Under the pieces are notes generated by a model. The model did no database searches and was not told the DNA's origin. It saw only the letters and a program-made list of their open reading frames with translations. A program made the position numbers and the translations under genes. DNA of 64,000 nt from Phyto melanocephala (taxonomy: Eukaryota; Arthropoda; Insecta; Diptera; Rhinophoridae). Positions 21,502 through 32,192 of the stretch are shown here, one piece after another. The first letter of the stretch is position 1, and each line of letters opens with the position of its first letter. The DNA lies in the NCBI GenBank assembly GCA_941918925.1, contig OW799236.1, positions 68,600,465-68,664,464 on the forward strand. The letters are read 5' to 3'.

Positions 21502-22689
21502 ATGACACCGATCTTGCACCGATCATATAAATACTCTACGGATCATAGTGGAACAGTCGGTGGAATGGCGATCTCCATTATACTTGATATTTATCGACTT
21601 CGCCAAAGCATTCGATACGATCCACCATCAGGCAATTTGGCACGCACTTCGATGCAAGGGAGTTCCACCTGTGCTAATCGACTTAATCAAAGCTTTGTAT
21701 GGCAACTCAACAAGTCGAGTACTGCATGAACGCACGTTAAGCAATCCGATTAGTGTAAGCACTGGGGTACGACAGGGATGTATCCTATCTCCGCTGTTAT
21801 TCAATATTTCATTGAACTCAATTATGCAGCAAGCAACCCGAATAAGAAGAGGCATTACATGGGGTATGAATGGTCGATTGGAAGACCTTGACTACGCTGA
21901 TGATATTTGCCTGCTCGCACATAACTTTACCGACATGTCAGCCAAATTGGATCAGATACATCAGCTAGCATCTGGTGTCGGTCTTCACATCAACTTCGAC
22001 AAAACTAAGGTTCTACATATCAATTCGACTAATCTCTCCAAGTTCCGAGTAAACAACATAGAACTCGAGGACGTCCAATCGTTTTGCTACTTAGGAAGTA
22101 TCATATCAACAACAGGCGGCTCACGTGATGACATTGCATATCGCATAAGGAAAGCAAAACAGTCTTTTGGTGCATTACAAAGAGTATGGAAGTCACCACA
22201 AATACATATAAAAACTAAGCTTCGCCTTTTCTCCTCTAATGTTCGCTCTATCCTGCTATATGGATGTGAGTCCTGGAACTCTACTGCAAGCGACATTCAA
22301 TCCCTGCAAGTATTTGTTAATCGTTGCTTGCGAAAAATTTTGCGAATATTTTGGCCGAACGTTGTTTCCAACAGAGACCTCTGGCAAAGAACAGGTGAAA
22401 TACCAATTCGCATAGAAATTGCAAAGAGGAAATGGAGCTGGGTTGGTCATATTTTGAGAAGACCCCATGATGATATATCAAAGATGGCAATTGACTGGAA
22501 CCCTCATGGCAGCAGAAGAAGAGGTAGACCAGCTAACACCTGGAGAAGGCAACTAGAATCCGAAATTAGCGAAACAAGAAGAACTTGGTCTGAGATCAGA
22601 CTAATCGCACAGGACAGATTCCAATGGAAGAATTTCGTTACGGCCCTTTGTTCCAACTTGGAACCATAGGAATCAATATATATATATAT
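21502..22689 (+). mobile_element. 5'-truncated LINE insertion with 12-bp target duplication
   Basis: The 12-mer aatactttgatg occurs at 21490-21501 and again at 22690-22701, directly outside the element. The 3' end is a short tail after the stop codon finishing in a TA microsatellite. That simple-repeat end and short 3' UTR resemble RTE-like LINEs. The element is truncated within the reverse transcriptase, as target-primed reverse transcription often leaves it. The intact reading frame and perfect duplication indicate a recent insertion. Confidence 0.9.
21506..22669 (+). CDS. Reverse transcriptase C-terminal two-thirds (partial, LINE)
   Basis: The frame is open from 21506 to the TAG at 22667-22669. 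There is no native start: 21548 is a GTG coding Val, and homology begins earlier with RSCTDHINTLRIIVEQSVEW. Visible RT blocks: FIDFAKAFD with the first catalytic Asp (near residue 30), TGVRQGCILSPLLFN, and YADD in LEDLDYADDICLLAH (second catalytic pair), then thumb and C-terminal region with VGHILRRPHDD and GSRRRGRPANTWRRQLESEI. It would copy LINE RNA into DNA at a nicked target. The N-terminal endonuclease and first RT blocks are missing, so this copy cannot act alone. The clade is not certain (RTE-like or relative). Confidence 0.9.
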   Translation, partial: HRSCTDHINTLRIIVEQSVEWRSPLYLIFIDFAKAFDTIHHQAIWHALRCKGVPPVLIDLIKALYGNSTSRVLHERTLSNPISVSTGVRQGCILSPLLFNISLNSIMQQATRIRRGITWGMNGRLEDLDYADDICLLAHNFTDMSAKLDQIHQLASGVGLHINFDKTKVLHINSTNLSKFRVNNIELEDVQSFCYLGSIISTTGGSRDDIAYRIRKAKQSFGALQRVWKSPQIHIKTKLRLFSSNVRSILLYGCESWNSTASDIQSLQVFVNRCLRKILRIFWPNVVSNRDLWQRTGEIPIRIEIAKRKWSWVGHILRRPHDDISKMAIDWNPHGSRRRGRPANTWRRQLESEISETRRTWSEIRLIAQDRFQWKNFVTALCSNLEP

Positions 22690-22847
22690 AATACTTTGAT
22701 GTTCGCAGTGTGATAGATAAGCAAAAAAGTTGTTTTTATCTCTTTGATTAGTATTAGCGGCTCCTTATTAAGATTTTAACTAGAAATTTTGCATCAGTTA
22801 TTGCAACGAAACTAAATGGTACTGAAATTGCTTGTTGGTTGCTTAAA

Positions 22848-23757
22848 TTTTTATACCCTTCACCTGAGGTGCACAAGGGTATATATAGCTTTGTCATTTC
22901 GTTTGTAATTTCTACACTTTTCATTTCCGACCCCATAAAGTATATATTTTCTGAAAGCTTATAAATAGTTGAGTCGATTAAGCCCTGACCGTCTGTACGT
23001 CTGTCCGTGTGTTGGTTAAAATCAACTTTTAGAAGCAACCACATGTTCCTCGGACCTGTGTATGGTATCAATCTTTTGGAAATATCCGGGAATGAATCAC
23101 TATTGAAATTCAGTAAAATCGCCCTATAACATTCTGAGATATGAGCAAGTAAACGCGAATGCCTCTGTTTGTTCCCATATTTTTATCACCAAAATTAAAA
23201 ATTTTCAGCCACAGAATAATTATAGGTAACTTTGTTACTTGTTTTTTGAAAAATATAAATTCCAAAAATTTACAAACGAAAATCAATTTTTCTTCAGCTT
23301 CTAGACAACCGAAAGCGTCAATATTGGTATCATCTAAAAGGACTTGACTAGCGCAATATAAGCAATATAAAAAAGTTAAAACTCATGTTGGCCGCCACTA
23401 TAAAATGCGGACAATCAATTTATAAATGGGTCAAATCTGGTATTTTTAAATGTAAGTTCTAGAACCCCCTCAATATTGGTATCAAAAAATGAAACGGCTT
23501 GACCAGTAGAATACAGTAAATTATTAAAAAATGTATAATTCATTGATGATACCCCATCAATATGGGTATCACTTGACTAGTAGAATACAGATAACTACGT
23601 AAAAATTCAAATTCAAGGATGGCGTCGGAAAAAATAAATAAAAATGGCGTATAACATGAAATATAGGTTAAGCTACGATGCAGGATTATACCAATGTACA
23701 TGATGGTGAAGGGTATTATCAGATTCGGCACGACCGAATATAGCACTTTTACTTGTT
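22848..23757 (+). mobile_element. HINE-B5: mini-me/DINE-1-like element, full length variant
   Basis: Full copy of about 910 bp. 5' ttttatacccttcacctg with its inverted partner cacaagggtatat; the gaccccataaagtatat block; a short GTCY tract (gtctgtacgtctgtccg); 3' gaagggtattatcagattcg, hairpin, tagcacttttacttgtt. In place of the poly-T interior of HINE-B6 it carries diverged direct repeats built on caatattggtatca...gactagtagaatacag (near 23310, 23470 and 23560), also found in the relic at 46930-47440. Confidence 0.85.
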
Positions 23758-23888
23758 TTTAATTTAATTTCAAAACCAAAAAAGCTATTTGTATCAAGTT
23801 GTACGTAATCTTAGATAAAATCAACTGTTAGCGATTTATGTTCCAATTTCCTTTAATTAAATTACTACCCTTTCAGTTTTTGTACAGG

Positions 23889-24300
23889 ATGGTTGATATT
23901 AAATTTTAAATTTGTATCGGCTGATTATTTTTTTAAATTTCTTCTTTTATTGGAACGGTTGAACTTTAAAATTTAAAAATGGAACACAATATCATTCATA
24001 TGACTAGCACGAGTGGAACGATTGAACTTTATACCGAGGTCCCTATGCAAAATTCTTCTCAAAGAGAGATATGTTTAGTCCCTGAGAATGATAACGAGTT
24101 GATGTTGATGAATGTTCTTGATATATTTTTTGCCTCAGCAGTGTAATGTTTTCGATTGAATGCACTTGACGGGAATGTTCACTAGTTTCTTTGTCCAATA
24201 ACAATCAATTTTTACTAATTTTCTTTACAAATCAACGCACAAAATCAACTGAAGTCCGATCTCTTCTAAAAAAATTTTCTTCAGTCAATATAAAAAATTT
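23889..24300 (-). pseudogene. Mariner-like transposon, internally deleted relic
   Basis: On the minus strand, frames with shifts read NIPVKCIQ, SIENITLLRQKIYQ, HSSTSTRYHSQGLNIS and LRRILHRDLGIK, the linker and second helix-turn-helix region of a Tc1/mariner transposase. They then jump to RSTRASHMNDIVFH, the family's C-terminal tail. The end near 23889 (aggatggttgatattaaatt) resembles the mariner terminal repeat in the HINE-A elements. The catalytic core is deleted. The same DNA read on the plus strand gives a 56-codon ORF from 23980 that I take as a shadow. Confidence 0.65.
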
Positions 24301-25899
24301 ATTATTTTTTTTTTTTAATAATTGTGAAATATTTTATTTGCGACTATTTTTTTTTCTATTGTAATGTTTTGTAACTATCTTTTTATAAGTATTTGATCTC
24401 ACATGAGAAGAATCATGCTATAATCTTTACTTTTCTATTGCACATTGTACTGTTTTCTACAATATTACTACACTTAGATAGTTGTTTATTTTTTCTTAAA
24501 CCAGAAAAAATATTAAATATATATATAATATTATTGGTTTTGTACCGTTTATTTTTGAGCAATCTCCCCTGCTTAATAATTTTAATTTGAATGTTTCTCT
24601 TTTATTTGTACATTTCAATAGATGTTTATTAAATAGATTTTTAAAAACTAAAAAACAACTTAGACATGCTGTATTTTGCTATTCAAATTCGTACGATAAA
24701 GTTTAGTAAACTTTGTTCTCTTTTCTTAAACCATAAAAAAGTTACTAATAAAAACTTTCTGTTAATATTTTTAAGCTGAATAGGCAAAAATAAATTAAAA
24801 ATTCTGCAAAATACGTCATTATTAATGCAGGTGTTGATATGGAAAAAAATTATTAAAAATTAAAAGGCTTAGAAAAACATTTTGTTGAAACATTTTTATA
24901 TTAAAACAAATTTCAACAGGAAGTTCTGCATATAGAATAGTAGAGGAGTGAATTCAACTAAAGATTCATATATACTATTTCCATCAGTGGTTAAGTATAT
25001 ATAAGATATACTTTGAATAGAAAATGTTAATTCCTAATTAAATGCAAAACACTACCAAAAAAAATATAACATTTTCAATTGTTTGTTGTATATCGAAATA
25101 TCTATTCAAAATCCTAAGCGAGCATTTGGGCCAGCAAAGCCATGTCTATTCATAATCTATTTTTCAAGTATATTATTTTCCATCTGATTAAAATTCCAAA
25201 AAATTAAAGATTTGCCACTACAGAACGAGGTTTTTCAAAAACTTTTTGGATTTCGACTTTTCGATAAAAAAAACTGTTTTAATTCAAAAAATTATGGCAG
25301 ATTTTTTTTTGTTCAAAAAGTTCTTCGTGGATTTATAACTTAATACTTATAAATTATGCAATTTATACATGTGATAACTTAAAAAAACTTTTATCTTTTT
25401 GAAACTTTTTTTCTTGGACTCTTTTACTATGATGATTGAAATGCCTTTGTTATATATTTTAATTCAACGAGTATATAAAATATAGTATTATATATTTTAT
25501 ACAACAATTAAAGATTCAACAATTTTATGTATCAGATAAGTGTAGAAATTTTGATAAAAAATGCATCGTAAGAATTACAAGAACAGATTTAAAGTAAGTG
25601 TATGGGCAAACGTAATAACCATTTAATAAAATTCAGTTTAGATTAAACAAATTATATAGTTGTGAAATTATTAAGCTAAAGAGAGTCTCTAGTATTTTTT
25701 CTAACGACATGCTTAATTTAAGCGTAATGAAAAGGAGTATTCAACTAATTTCTTAAGTTTAATATTCCTAAACATATAGTCAGAAAAACGTGTAAACCTA
25801 TTTAACTTCTGATCTAAAAGTTAATTTCTTTAAGTGAAAAAATTGTGCGTTTGCACAGGATGAAAAAAGGGACAAAAAAATTCATCACCTCAAAATTAA
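24301..25899. other. AT-rich interval, nothing recognised
   Basis: No family resemblance on either strand. Poly-T/poly-A runs and chance ORFs only. Confidence 0.4.
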
Positions 25900-26112
25900 C
25901 ACGAGGGTTTGTCTGTGCCGAATCTTATAAATCTTAATAAAAACTATAATTTGATTTATTAGTTGACATATTTTCAAAACATTTTTTTCTTTGTTGGCTA
26001 TTTGCCAATTCTTTTATCTATAACGATTCAGAATACCTCAGAGGGGTCAAAATGATAACTGTAGAAATGAAAAACTTATATATACTCTTTTACTCTCTGG
26101 CGTGGATGATAT
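25900..26112 (-). mobile_element. Decayed HINE-B remnant
   Basis: ctgtgccgaatcttataaat matches the reversed 3' hairpin end, and aggggtcaaaatgataactg, tagaaatg, aacttatatatactctt and tgatataaca match the reversed 5' end. The middle is shortened and the GTCY tract is lost. Confidence 0.5.
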
Positions 26113-26325
26113 AACATCTTAGGATCTCTAACTGTAAATACATACAAATTGCAAACTTTTTAACAAAATATTTAGAACCTTTTAATAAAAAAAAAACGAA
26201 AACGAAAACATATTCATATATTTTCAATGTTTTTTAAATATTAGATCTTAAAAAGCAATAAAATATATTTAAAAAAATACATATATATTTATTCCTTCAA
26301 CATTTTTCTTGCTTTGTGCAAATTA

Positions 26326-26833
26326 CACTGTGCAAGAAATTTACACTTTTTTTCGTGACAAGCTGGGCACCTGGTGTTTTAACATAATTCGGGCACGCTG
26401 AATTCAGTGGTGCCTGCGGTTTTTTAAGATTGGCTCTGGTTTTTGAGATATGCCGTTATTTCGAAAATGGAGGAGGTTGCGCAACATATGTTCGCGTAAC
26501 TCAAAAACGCTTTAGCTTATTGAAAAAACCGAAATTCCGCAATAAAATTTCCTTTAAGAAAAAAAAAACTTCTTTATAATATCCACAGTCGTTTTAGAAA
26601 CATAGTTTTTTTTTGAAAAAAATATTAATTTTTTTATCAAAATTTCGAAATTTTTGTTTATTAAAAATTCATAAAAAATCAAAAAATGCAGCTAGGCTTC
26701 TAAGTTTTTGCAGACATATAAAAAACAAAGCTGATAACAAAACAAGCCATGAATGTTTAAAATCTGTTAGCAACTTTGGATTCTATTCACAAAAGTCGAC
26801 AAATTTTAGTTAATTTAAGAATTTCATAAAACG
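26326..26833 (+). repeat. Left long terminal inverted repeat of the CACTG element
   Basis: Pairs with 29979-30464. Conserved stretches include agctgggcacctggtgtttt, ttgcgcaacatatgttcgcg, aaaacgctttagcttattg and gtcgacaaatttta. Identity is roughly 85-90% by eye, with short indels. Confidence 0.85.
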
Positions 26834-27083
26834 CAATATTTGTATGGGAGCCCTCCTAAGAAGCGAAGTTAGAATTAAGAAATAAAGTCATAAATGCTTA
26901 CATCTTTATATTTTATTGTGCTTACAAAACCACACAAATCGGTCTTTTATTGTGCAGTCAAAACTGACTAATCGGTCTTGTAAAAAACTTACTTATTACT
27001 ACTAATATTCATAAATACATTCAATTCCTTAATAATTGCATTTAAACTTTTAACCAAACACCGAAGTATAAACAGATGAACCG

Positions 27084-27835
27084 TTTTTATACCCTTCACA
27101 CAGTGAAAAAGGGTATATATAGGTTTGTCATTCCGTGTGAAATTTCTACAATTTTCATTTCCGACCCCATAAAGTATATATTTTCTGAAAGCTTATGAAT
27201 AGAGGAGTCGATTAAGCCCTGACCGTCTGTCCGTCTGTCCGTCTGTCCGTCTGACCGTCTGTCCGTGTGTATGTTGAAATCAACTTTTTGAAGCCCCCCG
27301 ACATAGGTTGGACCCGGGTAAGGTATTAAAATATCAGAAATATTCGGGAGTAGATCGGTATTGAAAATCAGAAACATCGGTACATAAACAACTGAGATAT
27401 GAGCAAAAACCCACGACCACCTCGATTTTCTTTTCATAAAAACAACATTACAACAACAACATACATACATACAAACGTGTATACTGGTTAGAAAAAACGT
27501 GGCATCGAATCCCAGCTGAGGCAAAAAAATTTTTTTTTTAATTTTTTTTTTATTTTTTTTTTATTTTTTATTTAATATATTATATATATTTTTATTATTA
27601 TTTTTTTTTATTTTTTTTTTTTAATTTTTTTTTTTATTTTTGTTTTGTTTTATATATATTATATATGTATATAATAATTTTTTTTTAAAATTTTTTTTTT
27701 TTAAATTTTTTTTTATTTTTATTTTTTTTTTTGTTTTTTTTAACATACATACGTGAATTTACTGTTATTGCATGACTACACGTTGTGAAGGGTATATAAG
27801 ATTCGGCACGGCCGAATATAGCGCTTTTACTTGTT
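27084..27835 (+). mobile_element. HINE-B6: intact mini-me/DINE-1-like element nested in the CACTG transposon
   Basis: 5' tttttatacccttcacacag with aaagggtat partner; ccgaccccataaagtatat; a GTCY microsatellite of about seven repeats (27223-27270); the ggacccgggtaaggtattaa block; ggcatcgaatcccagctgag; then about 220 bp dominated by T runs (27525-27745); 3' cgttgtgaagggtatataag, attcggcacggccgaat hairpin and agcgcttttacttgtt. A clear reference for the B family. The apparent 142-codon ORF on the minus strand of its 5' half is a repeat artefact. Confidence 0.88.
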
Positions 27836-28201
27836 TTTTCTCTCCTGAAAAATTTTATTTTTTAAGATACGAGGTTGAGTAATTAAGGCATCGATATTCT
27901 ATTGTTATACCTGCAACAGGTAGAAATATTATTCGTCCTGGTTTTTTTTTACAAAACATGGTCATGAAGGTCTCGACAGGTACTTTGATTAAAACAATTA
28001 CAGTATAAATAAGAGTTCTTCAACCCCTTCACTGTCATATGGAAAGTGCTTGCGAAAGTGATCAGTGAAGTTTTTCTTTAAGTGTTATATATGGTAAGAG
28101 TTGGGCATCATCAATAGTGTGTACACACTGCATTTACCATTTAAATAAGTGGGGTTCATGTTGAAGATGAGTGTTATGCGTGCATTAATTATACAGCGGG
28201 T

Positions 28202-29601
28202 ATGAACAGAAGAAAAATGACTTATATATCTTATACTGAAACAGCATATGCTCGATTTCAGCTGCCACATTCTGATGAAATTCCTGTTCCGGATAGCCAT
28301 ATACCAACAGAATATATTCCCTCAATACTTCATTCTGTTGAAGCGGGTGGACCAACTACTTCGATGTATCAACCGTCATGCATCATCATCATCCATGCTG
28401 TCACAATGAAATCACGCAAGATCGTCTGAATATAATGGTACGGCGTCTAAAATTATCTCAAATTCAGAGCATTCTCTTGAAAAAAGAGTTAAAACGAGCT
28501 AATATTTTAGCAGCAGGTGTACAGATATACGGGGCTATCAATCGCCATAGACGATTTACGACTTTTTTTAAATCTATTGAGAATAAATTTATCGCGTATT
28601 TTACTGACATCCGCGGCTTGGTTTTAACAATGCAAAATGAATATAGTCCTGGAGATTGGCGCTTATTCATTGATTCTTCCAAAAGTAGCTTAAAAGCAGT
28701 TTTGCTACATGTCACTAATTTAAAAAGTCCTATTCCGATAGCACTAAGCACAAATACTAAATAGACATACGCATCAATGAAAAAAATAATGCTGTTAATT
28801 AAATATCAAGACCACAAGTGAAAAATATGCGCAGATTTAAAAATGGTAGCTCTTTTAAGAGGCATGCAATTGGGCTATACTAAAAATATGTGTTTCATGT
28901 GCTTATGGAATACGAGTTTCGATGGCAACCAGTACAATACACGGGATTGGGCTTTACGTGAGGAAGGCAGATTGCATAGAAACAATGTTATTGAATTACC
29001 ACTTGTGCCGATGGAAAAGATTTTGCTTCCTCCACTCCACATCAAACTGGCTATTGTAAAAAAATTTATAAAAGCATTGAGCCCAGATGGTGTTGCTTTT
29101 ACCGAATTACACCGAATTTTTCCACGATTAAGCGGCATGAAAGTAAAATAAGGTATGAACTCTTACTATTTTATTAAATTAGATTTATATTTCATATCAT
29201 AATGTTTTTATTTTACAGGAACTCTTAATGGACCGGACATTCGTCGTCTTACGAAGGACCATGAATTTGAGGTTGCATTGAATGATACCGAGCTATTGGC
29301 GTGGAATAGTGTGAAATCAGTAATAGAAAATGTATTAGGAAATCATCGGTCTGAAAACTGGCGAATTTTAATCAAAAATATGCTAACCGCATTTAAAAAC
29401 TAAAACGTTAGAATGCCATTGAAAATACATTTTTTGCATTACCATGCCGAATTATTTAATGAACAATCATCAGCCGAGTCTGATGAACATGGCGAGAGAT
29501 TTCACCAAGTAACAGCCAGGCTCGAACACTGGTATAGCGGCAAACAACTTGATTCGCTATTAGGGGATATTTGTTGGAATCTGCAGGTGGAAGAAGAATA
29601 A
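28202..29601 (+). pseudogene. Transposase-like gene (DDE-type, orphan arthropod family), decayed, one intron
   Basis: ATG at 28202 opens MNRRKMTYISYTETAYARFQ. The frame shifts near a CATCATCATCAT run (about 28380-28395). From there one frame continues through ITQDRLNIMVRRLKLSQ, YFTDIRGLV, WRLFIDSSKSSLKAVLLH, ICADLKMVALLRGMQLGYTK, CFMCLWNT, ILLPPLHIKLAIVKKFIKAL, then a 66-bp GT-AG intron (29153-29218), NGPDIRRL, VLGNHRSENW, MPLKIHFLHYHAEL and SDEHGERFHQ. These blocks belong to a widespread uncharacterised arthropod/cnidarian protein family I recognise from memory. TDI, the DLK block (ADLK here, GDLK in relatives) and DEHGE could be the catalytic D-D-E (inference). In-frame stops at 28762, about 28822, 29149 and about 29401 kill it. 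Its position between long inverted repeats suggests it is the element's transposase. Confidence 0.75.
29153..29218 (+). other. Spliceosomal intron in the decayed transposase-like gene
   Basis: GTATGA at 29153 and TTTTACAG ending at 29218 bracket 66 AT-rich bases that interrupt the conserved K-V-K-x-G-T-x-x-G-P-D-I-R segment exactly. Removing it keeps the frame (phase 1, splitting the Gly codon). The length is typical of dipteran introns. Confidence 0.75.
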
Positions 29602-29978
29602 ACTTCTAAATAAAAACTTTAACTTTAGCTACTTAACAACAAAAATTTTTTAGTTTGGTTATTATAAAAAATTACATCTTTTCTGAAAAAAATCCAAAGT
29701 TGTGGACAGATTTTAATCACTAATAGCTTATTTTGTTTGGAAATTTGCTTTTAATACGCGTAGAACCCTAGCCTAAAATTTTGCACCTGCGGCGCCTGAG
29801 ATACCCCTAGACAAGCCAAATGACCAGCGCAACTTTATTCTTCATTCCCATCATTTGTTTCTAAGGCCTAGGATTCACTCCTAGGGGGACAAAATGTATG
29901 ACCGACCTCCAATGTTTTTTGTTCTTAACATTTTCTCAAATTATAATTTCCCTTTATCACCATCCCTTAGGGGGTTTC

Positions 29979-30464
29979 GTTTTATGACATTCTTAAATTA
30001 ATTAAAATTTGTCGACTTTTGTGAATAAAATCAAAAGTTGCCAACAAATTTTATACATTTATGACTTGTTTTGTTATCAGCTTTATTTTTTATATGTCTG
30101 CAAAAAGTTAGAAGACTAGCTGCTTTTTTTAATTATTTATGAATTTTTAAAAAAACAAAAAATTCGAAATTTCGATAAAAAAATTATGTTTCTAAAACGA
30201 TTGCGGATATTAGAAAGAAGTTTTACTTTTCTTAAAGGAAATTTTATTGCGGAATTTCGGTTTTTTTAAGTTTTTTTCATAAGCTAAAGCGTTTTTGAGT
30301 TACGCGAACATATGTTGCGCAACCTCCTCCATTTTGAAAATAACGGTATATCTCAAAAACCGGAGCCAATCTTAAAAAACCGTGGGCACCACTGGATTCA
30401 GCGTACCCGAGTTATGTTAAAACGCCAGGTGCCCGGCTTGTCTGTTTTTTCAACTAGCATTGTG
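29979..30464 (-). repeat. Right long terminal inverted repeat of the CACTG element
   Basis: Reverse complement partner of 26326-26833, with inner edge cgttttatgac and outer edge gcattgtg followed by TTA. Confidence 0.85.
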
Positions 30465-30467
30465 TTA

Positions 30468-31026
30468 TTAATTAAATAATAAAAGAATTTTATTCTGTCG
30501 GTAGGTTGTCTGGTTTCTGGACTCTCCAATAATTGCAAAGTAACATGTAGTGGCCAGTATTGTTCTTTTTGTCTCTAAACTGATGTTGTTTGTTCTGTTT
30601 ATGGAAGAATCGATATAAATTAAATCGCCGTCTATCTCTTGTGCGTTTATACCTATGGAGTCGACAATAATATGGTTGTTTTTGACATTGTTTTTGTTGG
30701 TAATTTCCATAATTTGGCGTTGTGTAAATATCTGTTTGATTTGCCAGGTCTAAAACTGCATCGATATGTTCCAAATATTTTGCCGACTTTAGATTTTAAT
30801 ATGTGACAAAATACTCGAAATAGTTTACAATTAGTATTCACAATTATGAAGACGAAAGAAAATATATTGGTTGATATGTAGTATAAAAGTAGGTAAGATT
30901 AGGTTAGGTTGAAAAGGAGGGGCATTAAAAGTCCATGACTGGTAAACACTTATGCTTAGTTGGCTCCGTATGGAAAACGGATTTCCCAAACAAAAACTAT
31001 AATCATAATTTACCATAAATAACGGA
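30468..31026. other. Interval between the CACTG element and a LINE relic
   Basis: Probably includes the 3' untranslated part of the LINE relic at 31027-32192 (minus strand). Overlapping minus-strand frames at 30490-30774 (94 codons, Gln/Tyr/Arg-rich) and 30468-30710 look somewhat coding-like but match no family I know. A TTAGGTTAGGTT motif lies near 30900. Confidence 0.4.
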
Positions 31027-32192
31027 CTAGCTCAAGAACCCAGTCCCCTCAATGTAATTCCTTATGGATCTCAAGTTCGAGTTCCCCAGGTATTTCAAGT
31101 TCGGCATAGTATCCACTGTAAAATTTTCGAGTTTAATATTCCCCAACGCAGGACAATAACAGGGGTAGTGTACCAAAGTCTCATCCTCTTCCTCGCATGC
31201 TTTACATGTCGTTTCCTTAGACAATCTCATACAAGCTAGATGGGTTCTCAACTCCGTATTATACGTATTTATACTGGTTAGTCTCCTAACTATTGGTCTA
31301 CTTAGTCTCAGAATCTCCTTTGATTTCCCAAGATTTGGGTCACCCCATAGTATTTTTGTCCCTTTACCGACAACAGTGCTTTGACATTTTCTGACATGTC
31401 CCTCCATCGCCCAACATTTAAGTTCATCCTTGAATCGTTCAAAGGGTTTAGAATTTTTCAAAGTTATAGTACTCAGAAGAGCTTTCATTTTGCATAATAT
31501 GTCGGCTTTCTCATTTCCAATTAGCCCGTAGTGGCTTGCTATGCATATTATCTCCAGATGTTCACAATTTGCATATGAGTTTATCTCGCTCTTGCATTGC
31601 AGAACATTTCGGGATTCAACTCACTGATTGGCTATCCGTAAAGATACGAATCGGGGCTTCGCTATTCGTTTCCTTTATCCATTAAATTCCTTCCGTAATG
31701 GCATTGATCTCAGCCTGAAAGAAGGTATTGTGATCTGGTAGACGAACGTGTTTGCTTCTGTTTCGGCTTATGTCCAGTTTGGTCACCAATCTTTAAACCG
31801 TCTGTTTAAAAATCGATTCCATGGGTATTTTCTATCGTGGTTATTTTATCCCATTCTCATTGTTCCGGTATTATGGTGATGCAGTTAGTATTTTCATATC
31901 TCATCGGGATTTTATCATAAATTACTTCCGTTATATATCCCATTGGTAGGATATCCGTTATTCTTTGGTATCTGTTCTTATATTCTCTTATAAGCCATTC
32001 AGCTATTGCCATTAACCTCGTAGCAGCTAAAGCCGCTTCATATTTTACCTGTATCTCTATTGGCCAAATTGATTTTATATTTTCAATGGCCATTGTCGAT
32101 GTAGTCCTCAAGGCATCGCAAATACTAAGTATAAAAGTAACAGTTATTGTTATCACGTCACCAATGGAAACACCTGAGCTTAACAAATACAA
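31027..32192 (-). pseudogene. RNase H-bearing LINE: RT end, RNase H and CCHC tail, decayed
   Basis: Read on the minus strand. The RT C-terminal region is in the 31857-32192 frame (LRTTSTMAIENIKSIWPIEI, YEAALAATRLMAIAEWLI, then MRYENTNCITIIP). A broken RNase H follows (TDGLKIGD, then FQAEINAITEGI and APIRIFTDSQS in another frame). The C-terminal tail (31027-31488) carries a knuckle, CKACEEEDETLVHYPCYCPA, then LKYLG. The order RT, RNase H, CCHC is that of I/LOA/R1-like LINEs. Stops and frameshifts interrupt the RNase H; the tail remains open for 153 codons. It is a different subfamily from the relic at 19211. Confidence 0.75.

Larger units (their letters stand above)
26326..30464 (+). mobile_element. 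4.1-kb DNA transposon with ~0.5-kb inverted repeats, CACTG-type ends
   Basis: The outer ends are CACTGTGCAAG (left) and CACAATGCTAG (right, reverse complement), flanked by TTA on both sides (26323-26325 and 30465-30467). Long inverted repeats (26326-26833 and 29979-30464) enclose a decayed intron-bearing gene at 28202-29601. CACTG ends with a 3-bp duplication point to the CMC supergroup (CACTA/Mirage/Chapaev), an inference from ends only. HINE-B6 (27084-27835) is inserted near the left side; without it the element is about 3.4 kb. The divergence between the two repeats shows that it is not recent. Confidence 0.8.

Noticed and set aside
21548..21550. Start codon of the LINE ORF
   Set aside because: It is GTG coding Val within continuous homology that begins upstream; the insertion is simply truncated.
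23980..24150. 56-codon plus-strand ORF starting MEHNIIHMTSTSG
   Set aside because: The minus strand of the same bases reads as mariner transposase linker and tail, so this is a shadow.
27096..27524. 142-codon ORF on the minus strand
   Set aside because: Lies wholly in the 5' half of HINE-B6 and reads through the GTCY microsatellite; similar frames occur in other copies with stops.
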